Source: Mesodorylaimus sp. YZB2_4 (lineage: Eukaryota; Nematoda; Enoplea; Dorylaimida; Dorylaimidae). From it: a stretch of DNA of 64,000 bases. Where the stretch lies: NCBI GenBank assembly GCA_030248295.1, contig JASANH010001409.1, positions 124,001 to 188,000 of the forward strand, in the 5' to 3' direction. The translations under genes and the position numbers were made by a program. The notes beneath the pieces are model-generated. The model saw only the letters and a program-made list of their open reading frames with translations, ran no database searches and was not told where the DNA came from. Shown here piece by piece: positions 38,702-55,400 of the stretch (position 1 is the stretch's first letter; each line of letters opens with the position of its first letter).

Positions 38702-41700
38702 CTAATCAAAGCGCCACCCAATCTCGTGCTGTCTATCAAGGATCACATTCAAGTCCGTCAAAGCCAGCACATGGTTTGTGGGGTCATAGGTGATGTGGGT
38801 CCAGTAGAGAGGCACCCCATCCAACCACACCTGACTGGGCTTGGTCATCATGCCAAAGATGGTCACCGTGTTCAAGCCTTGTCCTATTCTATAACCAGCT
38901 TGCGTGACCCTGATCCTGAGTCCTCCTCTAGATGCGTCTTTACACACTTCGAAGTGCAAGTAGGTGTGCGGCTGGTCCACAGACTCCCCGTCGTCCCAGT
39001 ACAGCCCTCCCCAGGCTTCCTCCTTCTCGTCCAATCCCACGTACAGACCGAACGGAGTCCTCCTGGATCGTGCTGTGGTGGCATCGGGACTCTGGTAGGG
39101 GATGACGGTCCCACCACGGATGTACAGCCCGATGCACTCCAGGGGCATGTCCACTCGGATGGTCCTGGCCTGACTAGGAGTGGCCACTTCCTCGTGCGAA
39201 TGCCACAGACTGTACCATCTACCCTTGGGAAAGTAGGCTGGTCTGGTCAGGGCACCTTGGGTGATCACTGGCACTACCATCAATCCGTCGCCCCACAGGA
39301 ACTGGTCGTCAACTGTTCGGGCACCCACTTCGTTCGGGTAGTCGAAGAAGACGGGTCTGGCCACGGGGGTCCCGTTCACGTGGGCCTTGTGCAGCAGAGT
39401 GTACAAGTAGGGCAGCAGCATGTACCTGGCCATCAGGGCGTCTCGAATGGCTTTGGTCGCATTGGCTGACCAAGCGGCGGGGTCCTGGTCGCGTTTGCTG
39501 CTTATGTCATTATGGTTCCTCGAGAACGGATAGAAGGCTCCCATCAGGTGCCACCGCAAGCACAATTCTTCCGTGGCTTCGTCGTGAAAACCACAAATGT
39601 CTGCTCCCATCAACGGCATCCCGTACATGCCGAATTCGAGTATGGTCACGATAGAGTACTTGAGTTGGGGCCAGTTACTCGCGTTGTCCCCCGTCCAGTG
39701 ATTGGTGTACTTGCCTGAGCCAGCAAATGTTGACCGACTCAAAATGAATGGGCGCTTGCCGGGGTAAATGCCCTGAAAGGAGGGGACTGCATTCGAGGCT
39801 GTCTAACAGTACCACTGTAATGGTGCCATGTACAGGCTCAGCATTTGCCATAAAGGAAAAACACTAGCCCTGAGCAGGAATCGAACCTGGTACGCGAGTG
39901 CAACAAACATAAATATCCCTGCTTGTCTTCCTTTGGCAGTTGCATTAGTGCAGTCAATCTTGTAAGTTTTGAGTCTACAGGTTCATAAACGCGAGCGCAT
40001 AATCATCACATTAGCCCCGGGGGAATCGAACTCGCCCCTGGGGTGCCAGTCCAGTGTACTTACAGGTGTGGCTGGATGGAGTACCTCTCTACTGGACCCA
40101 CATCTCCTATGACCTAACAAACCATGTGCTGACCTTGACCCTGGACATCACACGGCGACAAGTACCTATTTCGTTTCACTGTAATCTAAGGGGCCGCTTT
40201 CTGTCTAGGTTGTTTCTAGTTGTGTGAAAACTGCAGACTGCTCTTTCCGGCTACGTCCTCGTGTCAAGGCTAGAGCGAGGCCGCGATGACCAGCATAGCA
40301 ATCACATGACTAGCGCACTGCCATCCCATGGTTCTGAAGCTCGACCACTGTACATGCATGTTTTGGTTGACCGTGTGCAATCAGAACTCACCTTCAACGC
40401 CTTATAAGTGCACTCTGCTTCCATATAAGCAAAGAGGTTATGCAGCTCGTAGTGCTTTCCAGCAAAGTGGTCAGCGTCCATGCACAAGGTCATTTGGTTG
40501 ATGTTAGCATAGATGAGAGGGTTGTAGGGCGGCTTAGTGTGCTTGTTGTCAGCACATCCTGTCAACGATCCATCCACGAAATTAGACGGTTCGTTCATAT
40601 CGATCCAGATGCCATCAAAATCGATATCCTGCTGATCGTGGAAATCAGCCAGACACTTGGTCCACCAGGCGGGTGTGGCGGGGTGGCTGAAATCGACAAA
40701 GAACGTCTCTCCCGGCCACACCCGTCCCTCCAATGGCTTGCCAGTCCGATTGTCCATGACGAAGAGTTTGAGTTGGAGGGCCTCGTTGAGGGGAGGGTAC
40801 CGTATGGAGGGGCGGGATGCCAGAGCGGGATCGATAATCAATACTAATCGCATGTCGTATTCGTCGTGCAATTTGCGCACAAACCCGGTGAGGTTGCGGA
40901 AGGCCACTGAATCGTAGGTGAAGTCCATTCTGTTGTAGAAGTAGTCCAGGTCTATGACCTGCGTGTCGACTGGGATACCCGCCCGTCGGTTCCGATCGAG
41001 GACCTCTTCCAAGTGCGTCAAGTTGTTATAGCCCCATCGAGATAGCTGAAATCCCAACGCCCAATAAGGGGGCATCTGGGGCCGACCAATAATACTCGTG
41101 TACTGACGAATCACATCGTCCGGACTCGGGCCTGAGAAGATGAAGAAATCGATGGCGCCACCGATCGATCGCCAAGTGATCACACCCCCGCTGGGATTAG
41201 ACGGGTCTGGTTGCAGAGCCACATTGATGGCGTGCGTGTTCAGGAAGAAGACGCCGTGCGCGTTGCCCTGATTGTCGTCGATGCACAGGTAGAATGGGTG
41301 CACACCTGCGTGCAAGTACCCGTCTAGTGCTTCAGGCACCAATGCAAAGTGAGACTGGGAGGACTGACCAGAGTTTCTGCACACCATAAAAATCCAGTAT
41401 TCAACTACCAGTACGTCCAGGCCTAGCGTGTTAGGCGTCTGCCTCTCAAGGTGGGTGCTCGCTTACAGGGGAGGGTTCAACTCCCGGCCAGGTAAAAGAT
41501 TACTGTCAATCTACAGTATGTGCTCCTTAGCCCTCGAGTGAGCTGTAGAGAGCCTGGCTATGGAGAAAGTATGACATGGCATGAACTACGTCTCCCAACA
41601 GCTTGAGGGTGGGGCAAATGGTCCAGATGCTAGATCTATCGACTGTATGCCTGCAGCTCGGCACTGTAGTGATTCCAAAGCGCTCCTAGCCTTACCAAAC

Positions 41701-42434
41701 AGATTCATCTCCGGGTCACCGATGGCGTGGTCCCTCGTGAACAGTCCCCACCTTCGATACTCGAAATCGTGCTTAAGGCTGCTGTGCGTGCTCTCGCCCA
41801 AACCATACACGAATTGAGTGGGCACCCTCATCGACCACTGGATGTATTGCTCAGCGAATGTGAATCCAGGAATCCGCCTCGAGTCCACTAGCCTCGTGCC
41901 CGTCTTCTTCCGGACAATGGCGAACCCGAACGGACTCTTCTCCACCAGCACCCTCACCAGCGGATCCCCCTGCTGCCCTCCTCGCTCTCTCTTCACATTC
42001 TGTCTCCAATGGGGCCTCACGGCTGATCTGGTCACTTGGTTCTTATCGACCACGTGCACGTGCACAATCTCCTTTGTCAGCAGGTCAATCCTGACAGTGG
42101 CCTTTTTGAAGTCACCCCCAAACAAACTGGGTGTTGCTCGCCGTTTCAACTTGGCCACAAACGCATCCTGATCGGTCTCGGTCCAAGTCATTCTTTCCTT
42201 AGTGGCCTCGTATCCGGCCATCAGCGACGGCTCATTTGCGTGATCGAATTCGCACCAAGGTGCACGAGGCGCAGTTTTGGGGACCCAACGGCAGCCACGA
42301 TCGAGACAACGATCTTGGGTGGCATTGAAATCAGGATGGCAATCAATGGAAACCGAGGGGGTGGCCGTGTCTGGGTTCACGAATGCCATCTGACACACGC
42401 CAACGAGGGTGATTAGGAAGCCAGGTCTCGCCAT
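38702..42434 (-). CDS. GAA: Lysosomal-type acid alpha-glucosidase (GH31), three exons
   Basis: Exons are 41696-42434, 40392-41305 and 38702-39772, giving 2,724 nt and 907 aa. The ATG at 42434 opens a signal peptide (MARPGFLITLVGVCQM). A P-type trefoil domain with six Cys lies near residues 30-65. The GH31 core has MPPYWALGFQLSRWGY, the nucleophile Asp near 482 in WIDMNEPSNF, and the acid/base Asp near 580 in HWTGDN. The C-terminal beta domains end HEIGWRFD. It hydrolyses alpha-1,4 glucosyl bonds of glycogen and maltose, most likely in lysosomes or secreted. Exon 2 is taken to begin at GVHPFYL, because that acceptor gives correct phase and homology, although the open frame extends about 80 bases upstream. 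Intron 39773-40391 holds an inverted fragment of the gene's own last exon. Confidence 0.95.
40064..40190 (+). pseudogene. Inverted partial copy of the alpha-glucosidase last exon
   Basis: On the plus strand this reads VWLDGVPLYWTHISYD then LTNHVLTLTLDITRRQ. The host gene's C-terminus on minus reads VWLDGVPLYWTHITYD then PTNHVLALTDLNVILDRQ. The copy starts right after TACAG, in the position of a splice acceptor, and soon diverges (QVPISFHCNLRGR). It lies inside the host's second intron in opposite orientation. It is best read as a relic of an inverted duplication or of a neighbouring paralogue's final exon. Confidence 0.85.
41416..41588 (+). mobile_element. tRNA-derived SINE copy 7
   Basis: It reads caggcctagcgtgttaggcg, tctgcctctcaaggtgggtg and gagggttcaactcccggcc. 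The body has ctccttagccctcgagtgag, then cctggctatggagaaagtat and gacatggcatg. It lies in the alpha-glucosidase first intron (41306-41695), opposite to the gene. Confidence 0.78.
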
Positions 42435-42952
42435 TGCCAAATAAGGGTAGCCAATTCGAACTCGACTGGCGCAAGTGGCAGCACCCGATACTCAGACCGT
42501 GCTCTCTGCAGTGACAGTTGGTGTCTGCAACACTAACCATCAGTCCGCGTCAACTCCAAACCATCTGATGGCCCGAGGATCCCCCAATCTAGCTATCAGT
42601 CCCACGCGAGCTGCCATTCACTACCGATCTTCGCCCCTTGAACATTCATACGGTGGAGATAACATCCCGGACCGACCCTATGCTTACTAGTATATGAAAG
42701 CGGAAGGGGGAATCAACAGATGCTAGTCCAGACACGAATGGCCTGCTGCAAAACATGTTATTCGCCCAGACAAGGAGCGAGATAAGCGGGTCGCCTTAGC
42801 AGCGTCGCCTAGCGCTCTGTGGTAGCGGACGAGGGGGGCTCCGCACGGCCCTCCTTTTCAGTTTCAGCAAGCAACAAGTCGCATGTTGCACGTAGTCCGC
42901 AAGACAGCAAGAATCCCATTCGATCACGTTGTCACATCACACGAAACTCGGC

Positions 42953-43995
42953 TCACTTCCTCTTCACCTTCTTTCTTGATTTCGATTTTGATTTGGTCTT
43001 GACAGCGCCTTTCTTTTGCAAACTTGGCGGTTTGACCGACATGGAGTCATCACCACCGCTGCCACGAGCCGAGGCCGAGTCGCCCCTGTCCGACGCATTA
43101 AACACGTCCTCAACAGCAGCCAAGCTTTGATAGGCCGGGTGGTCCTTGTCCACGAACTCCATCTGCACGAACGGCTGTTTGGGAGCTGAAATTTACTTAA
43201 TGGTAGTTAGCCTTGCCATATTAGGGCCTGCACTAAGAAAACAAATGGGGTGCAAATTGGCCATGTCGGGAACTCATCTGGAATAGACCCCTCTCTGAGG
43301 CTCCTTCCAAAGAGATCTCTTCTAACAACAGAATCTCCGAGCACTTCGAGCGAATACTTTACTTACCGGTCAATTTCGGTGAGGCCATTTTCTTGCCACT
43401 CTTTTTCGGAGAGAGGCTAAAACCAAGAATGTTTTTCAATCTATGATTAACAAACGCTTTTTGCTTGCCTTGATTTGGGAGCAGCCGAAACGCCTTTTCC
43501 CGCCGAAATGACTTTCCCCGCCGGCAAAGTTGACTTGACTTGCGTGACCTTTTTAGGTTTGGGCGGCGACGTGGACTTGTGCGACAGACTGGCTTGGACT
43601 GGAGTGCTAGGCGGCGGGACAGCATTGACGACATTCTTGGCCGGCTCCTTGACCTTAGGCGGCGGGGGAACGGCCTGCGGCGCCTCTGCTTTCAGTTCGG
43701 CACTGACCTGTTTCACTGACGCCGATTCCTTGGCCTCGACTATCGGTGGTGCATCTTTGACCGAATTCACTTTCTCGACTGGCAATGTTTCTGGCTGAGA
43801 TTTCCCCTTCGCATCAGATTCTTCCGCTTTCTAAAAATAAACAGCAATCTTTCACCTCATAAGTCCTGTCGAAGCCTCTCACAAACTCACCTCATCCTTC
43901 CTCTTTTTCACACAGCAAGCGCATCCGAATAAAAACATAATGAGCGCCGATGCGAATCCCAACGCCGCCACTCCCACGTCAACACCCGCCACCAT
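42953..43995 (-). CDS. Small single-pass membrane protein with a Lys/Pro/Ser-rich tail, four exons
   Basis: Exons are 43891-43995, 43469-43830, 43367-43416 and 42953-43185, giving 750 nt and 249 aa. The N-terminus has one hydrophobic segment, about residues 4-28 (VGVAALGFASALIMFLFGCA), followed by CCVKKRKDE, which suggests a type III / signal-anchor topology with a palmitoylatable Cys pair. The remainder is low-complexity: many Lys, Ala, Pro, Val, Ser and no folded domain I recognise, ending in a basic KSKSKSRKKVKRK. The second exon ends at a GC donor (AG|GCAAGC), chosen because it restores frame. The N-terminus recalls synaptotagmin-like anchors but no C2 domain follows. Function unknown. 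Confidence 0.7.
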
Positions 43996-44683
43996 TTGTT
44001 CATTCCTCAAAGCCGGAGCCATTTCACCAATCGACCACACCCGCACTCACTCGCCTGAACACTGACCCTCGCCCGTTCGGTCTGCCTCTACGCCCGCAGT
44101 GTAAAGTAGAGCACACGGCACTTTGGGTGGAGTGTAAAGTCGACCACACCACACTCATTTCAGCGACAGCTTTCTCTAACAATTTCGATCACCCCAATCA
44201 TGTCATCACCACCACAAAATTTGCATTAAAAAAACCCTTTCTTCCATAAAATTACTCAAATACAATAATGTCTCCCCTCCCACTCGTAATCATAAGCCTA
44301 ACAAAGAACCAAAGTCCCGTACCAATCGACTATAAAAATGACTATAATTGCTCATATGGCATGGCATCAATACTAAAATAGATCAGTACTTGCGAGCTAA
44401 AAATGGACTCCAGACCAGAAGTGCACAGGACTCGAAATAGTAGGCGCACAGCCACTGCGCACTCCCCCTGCACTCTATACATGTCAACCAAGCCCACGTG
44501 TCAGAAAGTACGCCAAGACCGTCTAAAACATGAGCTTCATCTGCTTACAAGACGTCAAATGAAGACGGAATGCCAGGCCATATAAGAAACCACAGCAGCA
44601 AGCCAAGACCCCGAAGCGCACAAACATGGCCAATAGAATAGTGCCCAGTCACGTGCTCACCACCCACCATGCACTTCTCTTGT

Positions 44684-49147
<4,464 letters not shown>

Positions 49148-50012
49148 GGCTGCGAAATTGCTCCGTTACGAGTGACGGAGAAATGGATGGCAATAACAAC
49201 TGTATCACGCCAAGATGGCACAATATATTTGCTGCGATCTTAGTCGGAGACTAATAATCGCTCGAATCCCAAAGGTCAGATCAAAAATATCTTTCAATCG
49301 GAGCTCACTGAGGTTCCACGATTAAAGATTAGACAATGTCACAATAAAGGCAGCAACATTCAATCAGAAAATTAATTCCACAGCAAATAAAACACCACTA
49401 AATTTAAGTTCACTGCTGTAGAATGTTCTTGGTGCACAAAAAATTTTAGAACAGAGACGAGTTGGGAGCAAATGCCGCCAGCCGGTATCGCTCCAACAGT
49501 TTTGTAGGCAGCTGGCGCTGGGCGCTGGCCGTCGCACCCACTGCTACCACCCTATTGCCGTCAATTCAATATAAGCAGCTAACCTGAACATCGATAAGCC
49601 CGCCAAGTTTAAAAGCCACGTTGAGGAATACATGTAAGCTATTACAGCAGCCATTAAAATATTCTTTTGGATTTCACTGCGTGATCAATTAATTTACTGC
49701 TCGTTATAATTGCTAATCTCCATCATATCGGAAATCCCTGAATTCAGCCATCTATATCCTCGATAGTCCTCAAAGAGCAGTAATCTGAGATAAGTCGCAA
49801 ATGCCAACGCGAGTCCTTCGATCTCATATGTCCCCCATACGCGTCTAACGTGCAGTTTCCGCTTCTCTCTACTTGTAATCGATACCATACAGTCGGACTT
49901 TGGCCTGGTTCCATCGTCTAGCCATTTGGCCACCTGATGTCTGTTCCCCCAAGACACTTGCTAAGGTGTATTTGGATGCACGAACTGTGCGGTGGCGGCT
50001 ACTTTTCAAACC

Positions 50013-51341
50013 ATGACGGCCAACCGCCTCGAATCCGGTCCTTGTCGAGCGATTGTGGTGGCCGTGGGTCAGTTTAATATCCGAGACTGCCCTCCCAGTC
50101 CGTCTCTGATTCACACCCTCAGAACATGCCAGAACATCCAAGTTCGACTGGCCCATTATTACCTCCATCTTCTGCTCAGAGAGTATTATCAGCGTCACTA
50201 TTTGGGCAGCTCGTGCAGCAAAGACCCCTATTCCTCCTTCGCCCTAAAATTTTACGAAAATCGAACTGAGATGTTTGATGATTTGCAATCTGGTCGAGTC
50301 GACGTTTACCCGTTCGAAATTTTATACCCGAAGCGGACGCACCAGCTCTACTACGTCATGTCACCCCTTTTTATGACCAAATATAAGTTTTATATGAATG
50401 GCATAAGCGCACAGGAGACCTACTCGACGCCTCCTCCCTTCGCCTTCCTCTCATCGCCATTCACCAAGCCTGTCTGGTGCAGCTTAGCTGTGTCGGCCCT
50501 GCTGTGCTATCTCTTGTTTTCACTGATCCGCCACACCCATACGAGACGCATGCCACAGGTGGCCAGCCTCCATTCGGACCGTTTGGCTCAGATTCTGGTC
50601 CTGGTTCCGCTCTTCGCCTTGGCCGTGGCTTATTCGTCTCTGCTAAAAGCTCTGGTCCTCCAGCCGACCGTGGCCCAACTATTCACATCCCTGGCCGATC
50701 TAGCCAACCGAGTCCGAGTTGGCCAACTGAAGGTTGTGGTCGACAATAATTTTTCTCATCGATCGAAGTTGCTGACCAACTCCAAGACCAATCGATCAGC
50801 GGGCATGCAGTTGGTCTATAAGGGGGTGAAAAGGGCACCAAGCTCGCTGATAACGGCTGATAACATCTGCCACGTGTGTTCCCTGCTACAGGCGCCACAC
50901 AGGGACCACGTGTACCTCGGCTACGACTTTCTCCTGCTCACGTCCTGCCAGCACACCTGTTTCTGGAAGTATGCATTGACCGAGGACTCGGGTGAACTCG
51001 TTTCGTACTTGATTGGCAAAAAGGCCACGGCATGGACTCGTTTAGCCGACGTGTTGTCGCATGCTATTCCCAATTACAGGCAACTGGAAACGAGCAGAAA
51101 ATACAAGGCTTCTTGCGCCAAGAAAATCAAGACTAGCGCCGCTTTTATCGATTCGACTTCGTTGGGTATGGCCTTCTCCCTTTTAGGAGTCAGCTTGGGT
51201 GCGTCCGTTTTGGTTATGCTTATTGAAGTCATAAAGGCTCGTTTGGGCGATACAAAATGGCAAGCTGGCATGGTCGGGCCGCGGAGACGTTTTCAAGTTT
51301 CTACGGGTTCGTCTGGCGTGGAAATGATCGAAGCCACGTAG
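50013..51341 (+). CDS. Divergent ionotropic (glutamate-receptor-like) receptor, single exon
   Basis: About 442 aa from the ATG at 50013. The order matches an ionotropic receptor without an amino-terminal domain. A short S1 half-site has FDDLQSGRVDVYPFEI and YYVMSPLFMTKYKFYM, and a first membrane segment lies near residues 152-173. A pore-side hydrophobic segment (RLAQILVLVPLFALAVAY, about 190-212) is followed by SSLLKALVLQPTVAQLFTSL, in the place of the family's SYTANLAAFL. An S2 half-site and a last membrane segment near 386-410 complete it. The canonical SYTANLAAF is not kept and no signal peptide is evident, so a 5' exon may be missing. Arthropod and other protostome IR-type chemoreceptors have this size. 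Family assignment rests on topology and weak motifs. Confidence 0.6.
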   Translation: MTANRLESGPCRAIVVAVGQFNIRDCPPSPSLIHTLRTCQNIQVRLAHYYLHLLLREYYQRHYLGSSCSKDPYSSFALKFYENRTEMFDDLQSGRVDVYPFEILYPKRTHQLYYVMSPLFMTKYKFYMNGISAQETYSTPPPFAFLSSPFTKPVWCSLAVSALLCYLLFSLIRHTHTRRMPQVASLHSDRLAQILVLVPLFALAVAYSSLLKALVLQPTVAQLFTSLADLANRVRVGQLKVVVDNNFSHRSKLLTNSKTNRSAGMQLVYKGVKRAPSSLITADNICHVCSLLQAPHRDHVYLGYDFLLLTSCQHTCFWKYALTEDSGELVSYLIGKKATAWTRLADVLSHAIPNYRQLETSRKYKASCAKKIKTSAAFIDSTSLGMAFSLLGVSLGASVLVMLIEVIKARLGDTKWQAGMVGPRRRFQVSTGSSGVEMIEAT

Positions 51342-51344
51342 GAC

Positions 51345-52402
51345 TCGATTGAAGTGTGGATATCGATGCGGGCAATGCATCACTGCCTGTGTCTATGCGT
51401 GATGTTATCAGAGTGGCCCCTTCTACCACTGTACTGTGTAAATGATGCAACTGGCTTCCCCATAAAACACGTGACCAAAGTCAGTTGTTAGGCAGGACTG
51501 TCTCTGCTCTGGTATCCACAGACCAGGCTTCCGGGGAAGGGGTCATGGGGCGATAGCTCTGGCCCTTGCTCCCGAGGTGAAATCAATCCGGAAAAGGACT
51601 CAAATTAGTCAAGCGGCATTTTCTTAAACGGCAGCCAGTCGGGACAAATGTGTACATTCTGCGGGTAACGGCTGCTAGCAAAAAAGGCTTGGTATTGCTT
51701 TGCAATCGCGGCCCTGGAATCCAAGAAAAGAGCGGTCCTGTGACAAAAGGGAAGACATCCATGTTGGCGCAGCTGGTGCGTAGGCTGATGGTGTGATCAC
51801 CTCGCGTGTCTCGGCTCCATTTGCTGCACTGATTTGGCTGGAGCTCGTTGCTGATTATGAAGTATGCTGGCGTGCAGCAGTTGACCAGGGCTGCTTGTAC
51901 ATAGGCGGGGGCTCTAGCGAAGCCGATAGGAAAGGATATCCTAGTAGTTTATGACCAGTGGGGGGCAGTCCTCTCCGCTGCAAGATTGTTGTCGCCACGT
52001 GCGCCAGCAGTTAGTCGGTGTTCATAGCAAGCGGCTTGGGAGTCGGAAAAGTTTCGATACGGTAGCGCGGGTCTGAAATCAATACGAGATCGGGTGGCAG
52101 TTTATAGAAGCTGGGCGTATTGTGTCTAAGAGTGAAGGATGGCGGGCCTCTCTCTACCGGCCAATCTTCCAAGCTCGCCGTTGCGGATCGTTGTCTCCAA
52201 TAGCAACGCTGTTCGCGACTCGTCGTCCTCACTGGCCGCCTAGTCAAACCATTGTCCGTCTCGGCAAGAGGCGGCGATTGCCTTCGACTGCGATACAATT
52301 GATTAATACGATACTCTGTGAGACAGTGCGGCACAGATCAGTTATTCCTGGTGTGCAGCCCCTTATTTTCATCAATTATCATTCTTAAAAAAGCGACTAG
52401 AA
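51345..52402. other. Interval upstream of the BK channel start
   Basis: No gene is recognised. It should contain the BK promoter and 5' UTR. In-frame sequence upstream of the chosen ATG is closed by stops. Confidence 0.35.
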
Positions 52403-55400
52403 ATGGGCAGTGGCGGTATTTTCTACATTCCGGGCTATTACATCAAAGACCAATGCGTGCCCGCTTGGCAGGCCTCGCCCGGTGGCTACTATGTGCCTTG
52501 CCCTTGCAATACCAGCTGCTTATGCGAGTATTACCCAATGACCCCGGACGAAAAGGACTGCCTGGAACAACGCAAGTACTGGTGCTTCCTGCTCTCCTCT
52601 ATTATTACTTTCTCTTTCGCCATGTTCTCCGTGGTCAGCTGGAGAATCATCCGATTCTTCTTCGGCCCACCGCCGGCCATTGCGGGCGAGGGGGGAACCG
52701 AACTGGCTCCTGGTGGGGCGGCCCCTGGAGCCAGGGTACCATCTCCGTTGCCGCCGGCAGTTCAGCAACGCAACGCCCTCTCATCACCTGCTGGCAAGTT
52801 CTTCAAAAGTTCATCTTTGGAGAAGACTCCCATGCTGGCGAACTCGGCTGCAAAGAACATCCATGAGGCGTTGGACGCACGAGCGAGTAGCGACACAGAA
52901 GAGGGCGACAAGGAGGCCAAACGTGCCAAGAGCAATGGCCAGCTGGGATGGATGACCGAAGCCAGGGACTGGGCCGGCGAATTGATCTCTGGCCAAACGA
53001 TGACTGGTCGAATCCTGGTAAGTGCCCATTTGCGCCTCGAGCTGGTATCCGAGTCTGTATTTGTCTTTGCACCGTTTTGACTTCCGCTAGCAGTGCGGAG
53101 CATGTTATCTGCCATGCGCCTTTATCGATCGTGGTTGGCAAGGCAGAAGAGGCGGCTTAACGAGAGCTTGAAACTGAGGCTATACTAGGTGCCCGGCGTC
53201 GTTCCAAGAATAGAAGGGCTCATTTTCTGAGCTCGGACTGTTCCTAGTATTGAACAGGCGTAAAGATCGGGCTGCCGCCTCAGGCGTCAATAATAAATCA
53301 ACAAGGCATCCTCGGGGACCGCTCCATAAAAGTGAGCGCGCGTCGTGGCAACACCAAATCCTTTCGGCTTCTTTTCACGAACTTTTGTGTTCTCCTATTT
53401 TCTCCAACAACAATTTCTTTTTTCATTCGCCTTTTATGCACAGAAAATAGGACCGGTTCGCGTTTCATAGTTTGCTGCTTGTTCGTATCGATTCTCGAGT
53501 AGTGTAGTGCCCAAACACGGCTGCAGGCAGAGCGGGGTCTAATCCGCTAGAAGTACTTTAGTCCTGTGTAATTGCACATAAAGCCGCCTGGGCGCACATC
53601 ATCCGCCTCGCGATGCCCTTCAACGCGTGGACTAGTGGCTGGAAGGAAAGGAGAATTCTCCCAATTAATCACCTCATTTCTTAGCTTAAAAGACAGACGA
53701 GCTGTTTGCTGAGAGTGTGATAAGGCTCAGTGCCCATGTGATCGTATTGCTGAAGAGGACGCGAAGGGTGTTAATTAGCTTTGGCAGTCCAACCTAGTTG
53801 GGGACTCTACCTTTTTTGCCCCTAGCATCAGACGATAAAGTAGTCGCAGGCGGCCTGAATCCCAAGCTGGCCTGGGTGCTCGCCGGTACAGCACGGCAGT
53901 CCATGACACACGGTCACTCGATCCCGTCCGCATGCACGCTAGCTTTCGTTATTCCTGTCCTCACTTGGAAAAATCTTCATTTTCGAACTTTTCTATTCAG
54001 CACTCAATGGCGTTTCCAGAAGAGGAAATCGGGTTTCCCAGCCAGCCCTGCGCAAAACACACTAGCTATGCCATGTCGGTTAGGGACACTCGAATTGACT
54101 TTGCGCACGCGTTGTGTGCCCTTCGATCGGTTCTCGTGTTCGTCAACGTAATTGGAAGCCGGTGTGTTCGTGTGGCACAGAAAAAGGACACTGTCCAAAG
54201 CAATGAGGTCGGCAAGCAAACCTTCCAACTTCCCTTTCACTAAAACCACCAAAAGACACATTGCCACCTTTTTGTCCGTGATAACATTTTCGCTCGATCA
54301 ATGCACACTGGCCAATTACGTTGGCCCTTTTACAGCTCGTATCCACGCGAATGAGCTCGTGTCCGGATGGCACGCCAATCCGATTGATGACTCGTTGGTG
54401 CACGGAAACGAGTGAAAAGGTTTTTCGTGACTTTAAAGTCCATTGACCATAAAAATGCTGAACAAGGTGAACCTGAGTTAGGTTTGTTCAATGATAAAAC
54501 ACAGTGATAAGTGTGTTGTGGCCTGTTCCAGCGTAGGATCCTGCCGTGCTACTATACAGGCCGGCTCCTGCCGTGTACAGTAAGTCACTGTCCCGAACGA
54601 CGAGGCAACAGGGCAATAGCAAGAGGCGCATGCAGGGGTGTCCACAGTAGCTGCTGCTGGTTGCACTACCTCTTGCCCTCATTGTAAAGAGAACTCACGG
54701 TCAGCGGGATCTAACATCACTGGGTAGCCAGAACCCCTATCACGTAGTCCAATTGATCCAAGGTTTTTGAAAGACGCTGCCGTGCCAGCAGACTGACGTG
54801 TTGGAGGCTACTCTATGTACGGTATGCTATTCTATTCTTTGCTGTATAAAATGATCAATTGAGATGACAAACCAAAGCCGGGGCCAAATAAAAAGTAAAA
54901 TTGCATTTCAGGTGGTCCTCGTGTTTGGGTTGAGCATAGCGTCACTGATAATTTATTTCTATGACGCCTCGCAGTAAGCGATTTTGGATTTGAGGTGTGG
55001 ATCTGTACCTGCATGTATTTGCAGCCACAGTTTTCAAGTGGAGACGTGCGTGCCGTGGTCGAAGAGCCCTTCTCAACAAGTGGATTTGGCGTTCAATATA
55101 TTCTTCTTGGTCTACTTTTTCATAAGGGTGAGTCATCGAGGGCGGTTCCTAAATATGGAAACTTATCATATTTTGCTTCAGTTTATCGCAGCCACGGACA
55201 AAGTATGGTTTCTGTTGGAGACGTACAGTTTTATTGACTACTTCACGATACCTCCCTCCTTCATCGCCATATATTTGGGAAGGAACTGGCTGGGTAAGTT
55301 GTGCGTAGCATCTGGCTCTGTGCTTCACCTAGCATGGATAGATACCGATTTTCGAGTGGAGAGCACTGGTTCAGACCTCCTATCTGGTACCACTGGCACG

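Noticed and set aside
38726-39469. 247-codon plus-strand open frame
   Set aside because: It is the antisense of the alpha-glucosidase last exon, which has full GH31 homology on minus.
41306-41387. Extension of alpha-glucosidase exon 2 upstream (NSGQSSQSHF)
   Set aside because: The open frame continues, but its only acceptor gives the wrong phase to exon 1, while the acceptor at 41305 gives the right phase and the GVHPFYL match.
42435-42440. Alternative alpha-glucosidase start two codons upstream
   Set aside because: That codon is TTG; the first ATG is at 42434.
43475-43798. 107-codon plus-strand open frame
   Set aside because: Antisense of the Lys/Pro-rich membrane-protein exon, where codon bias keeps both strands open.
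49992-50012. Receptor start at 49992
   Set aside because: That codon is GTG; the first ATG in frame is at 50013.
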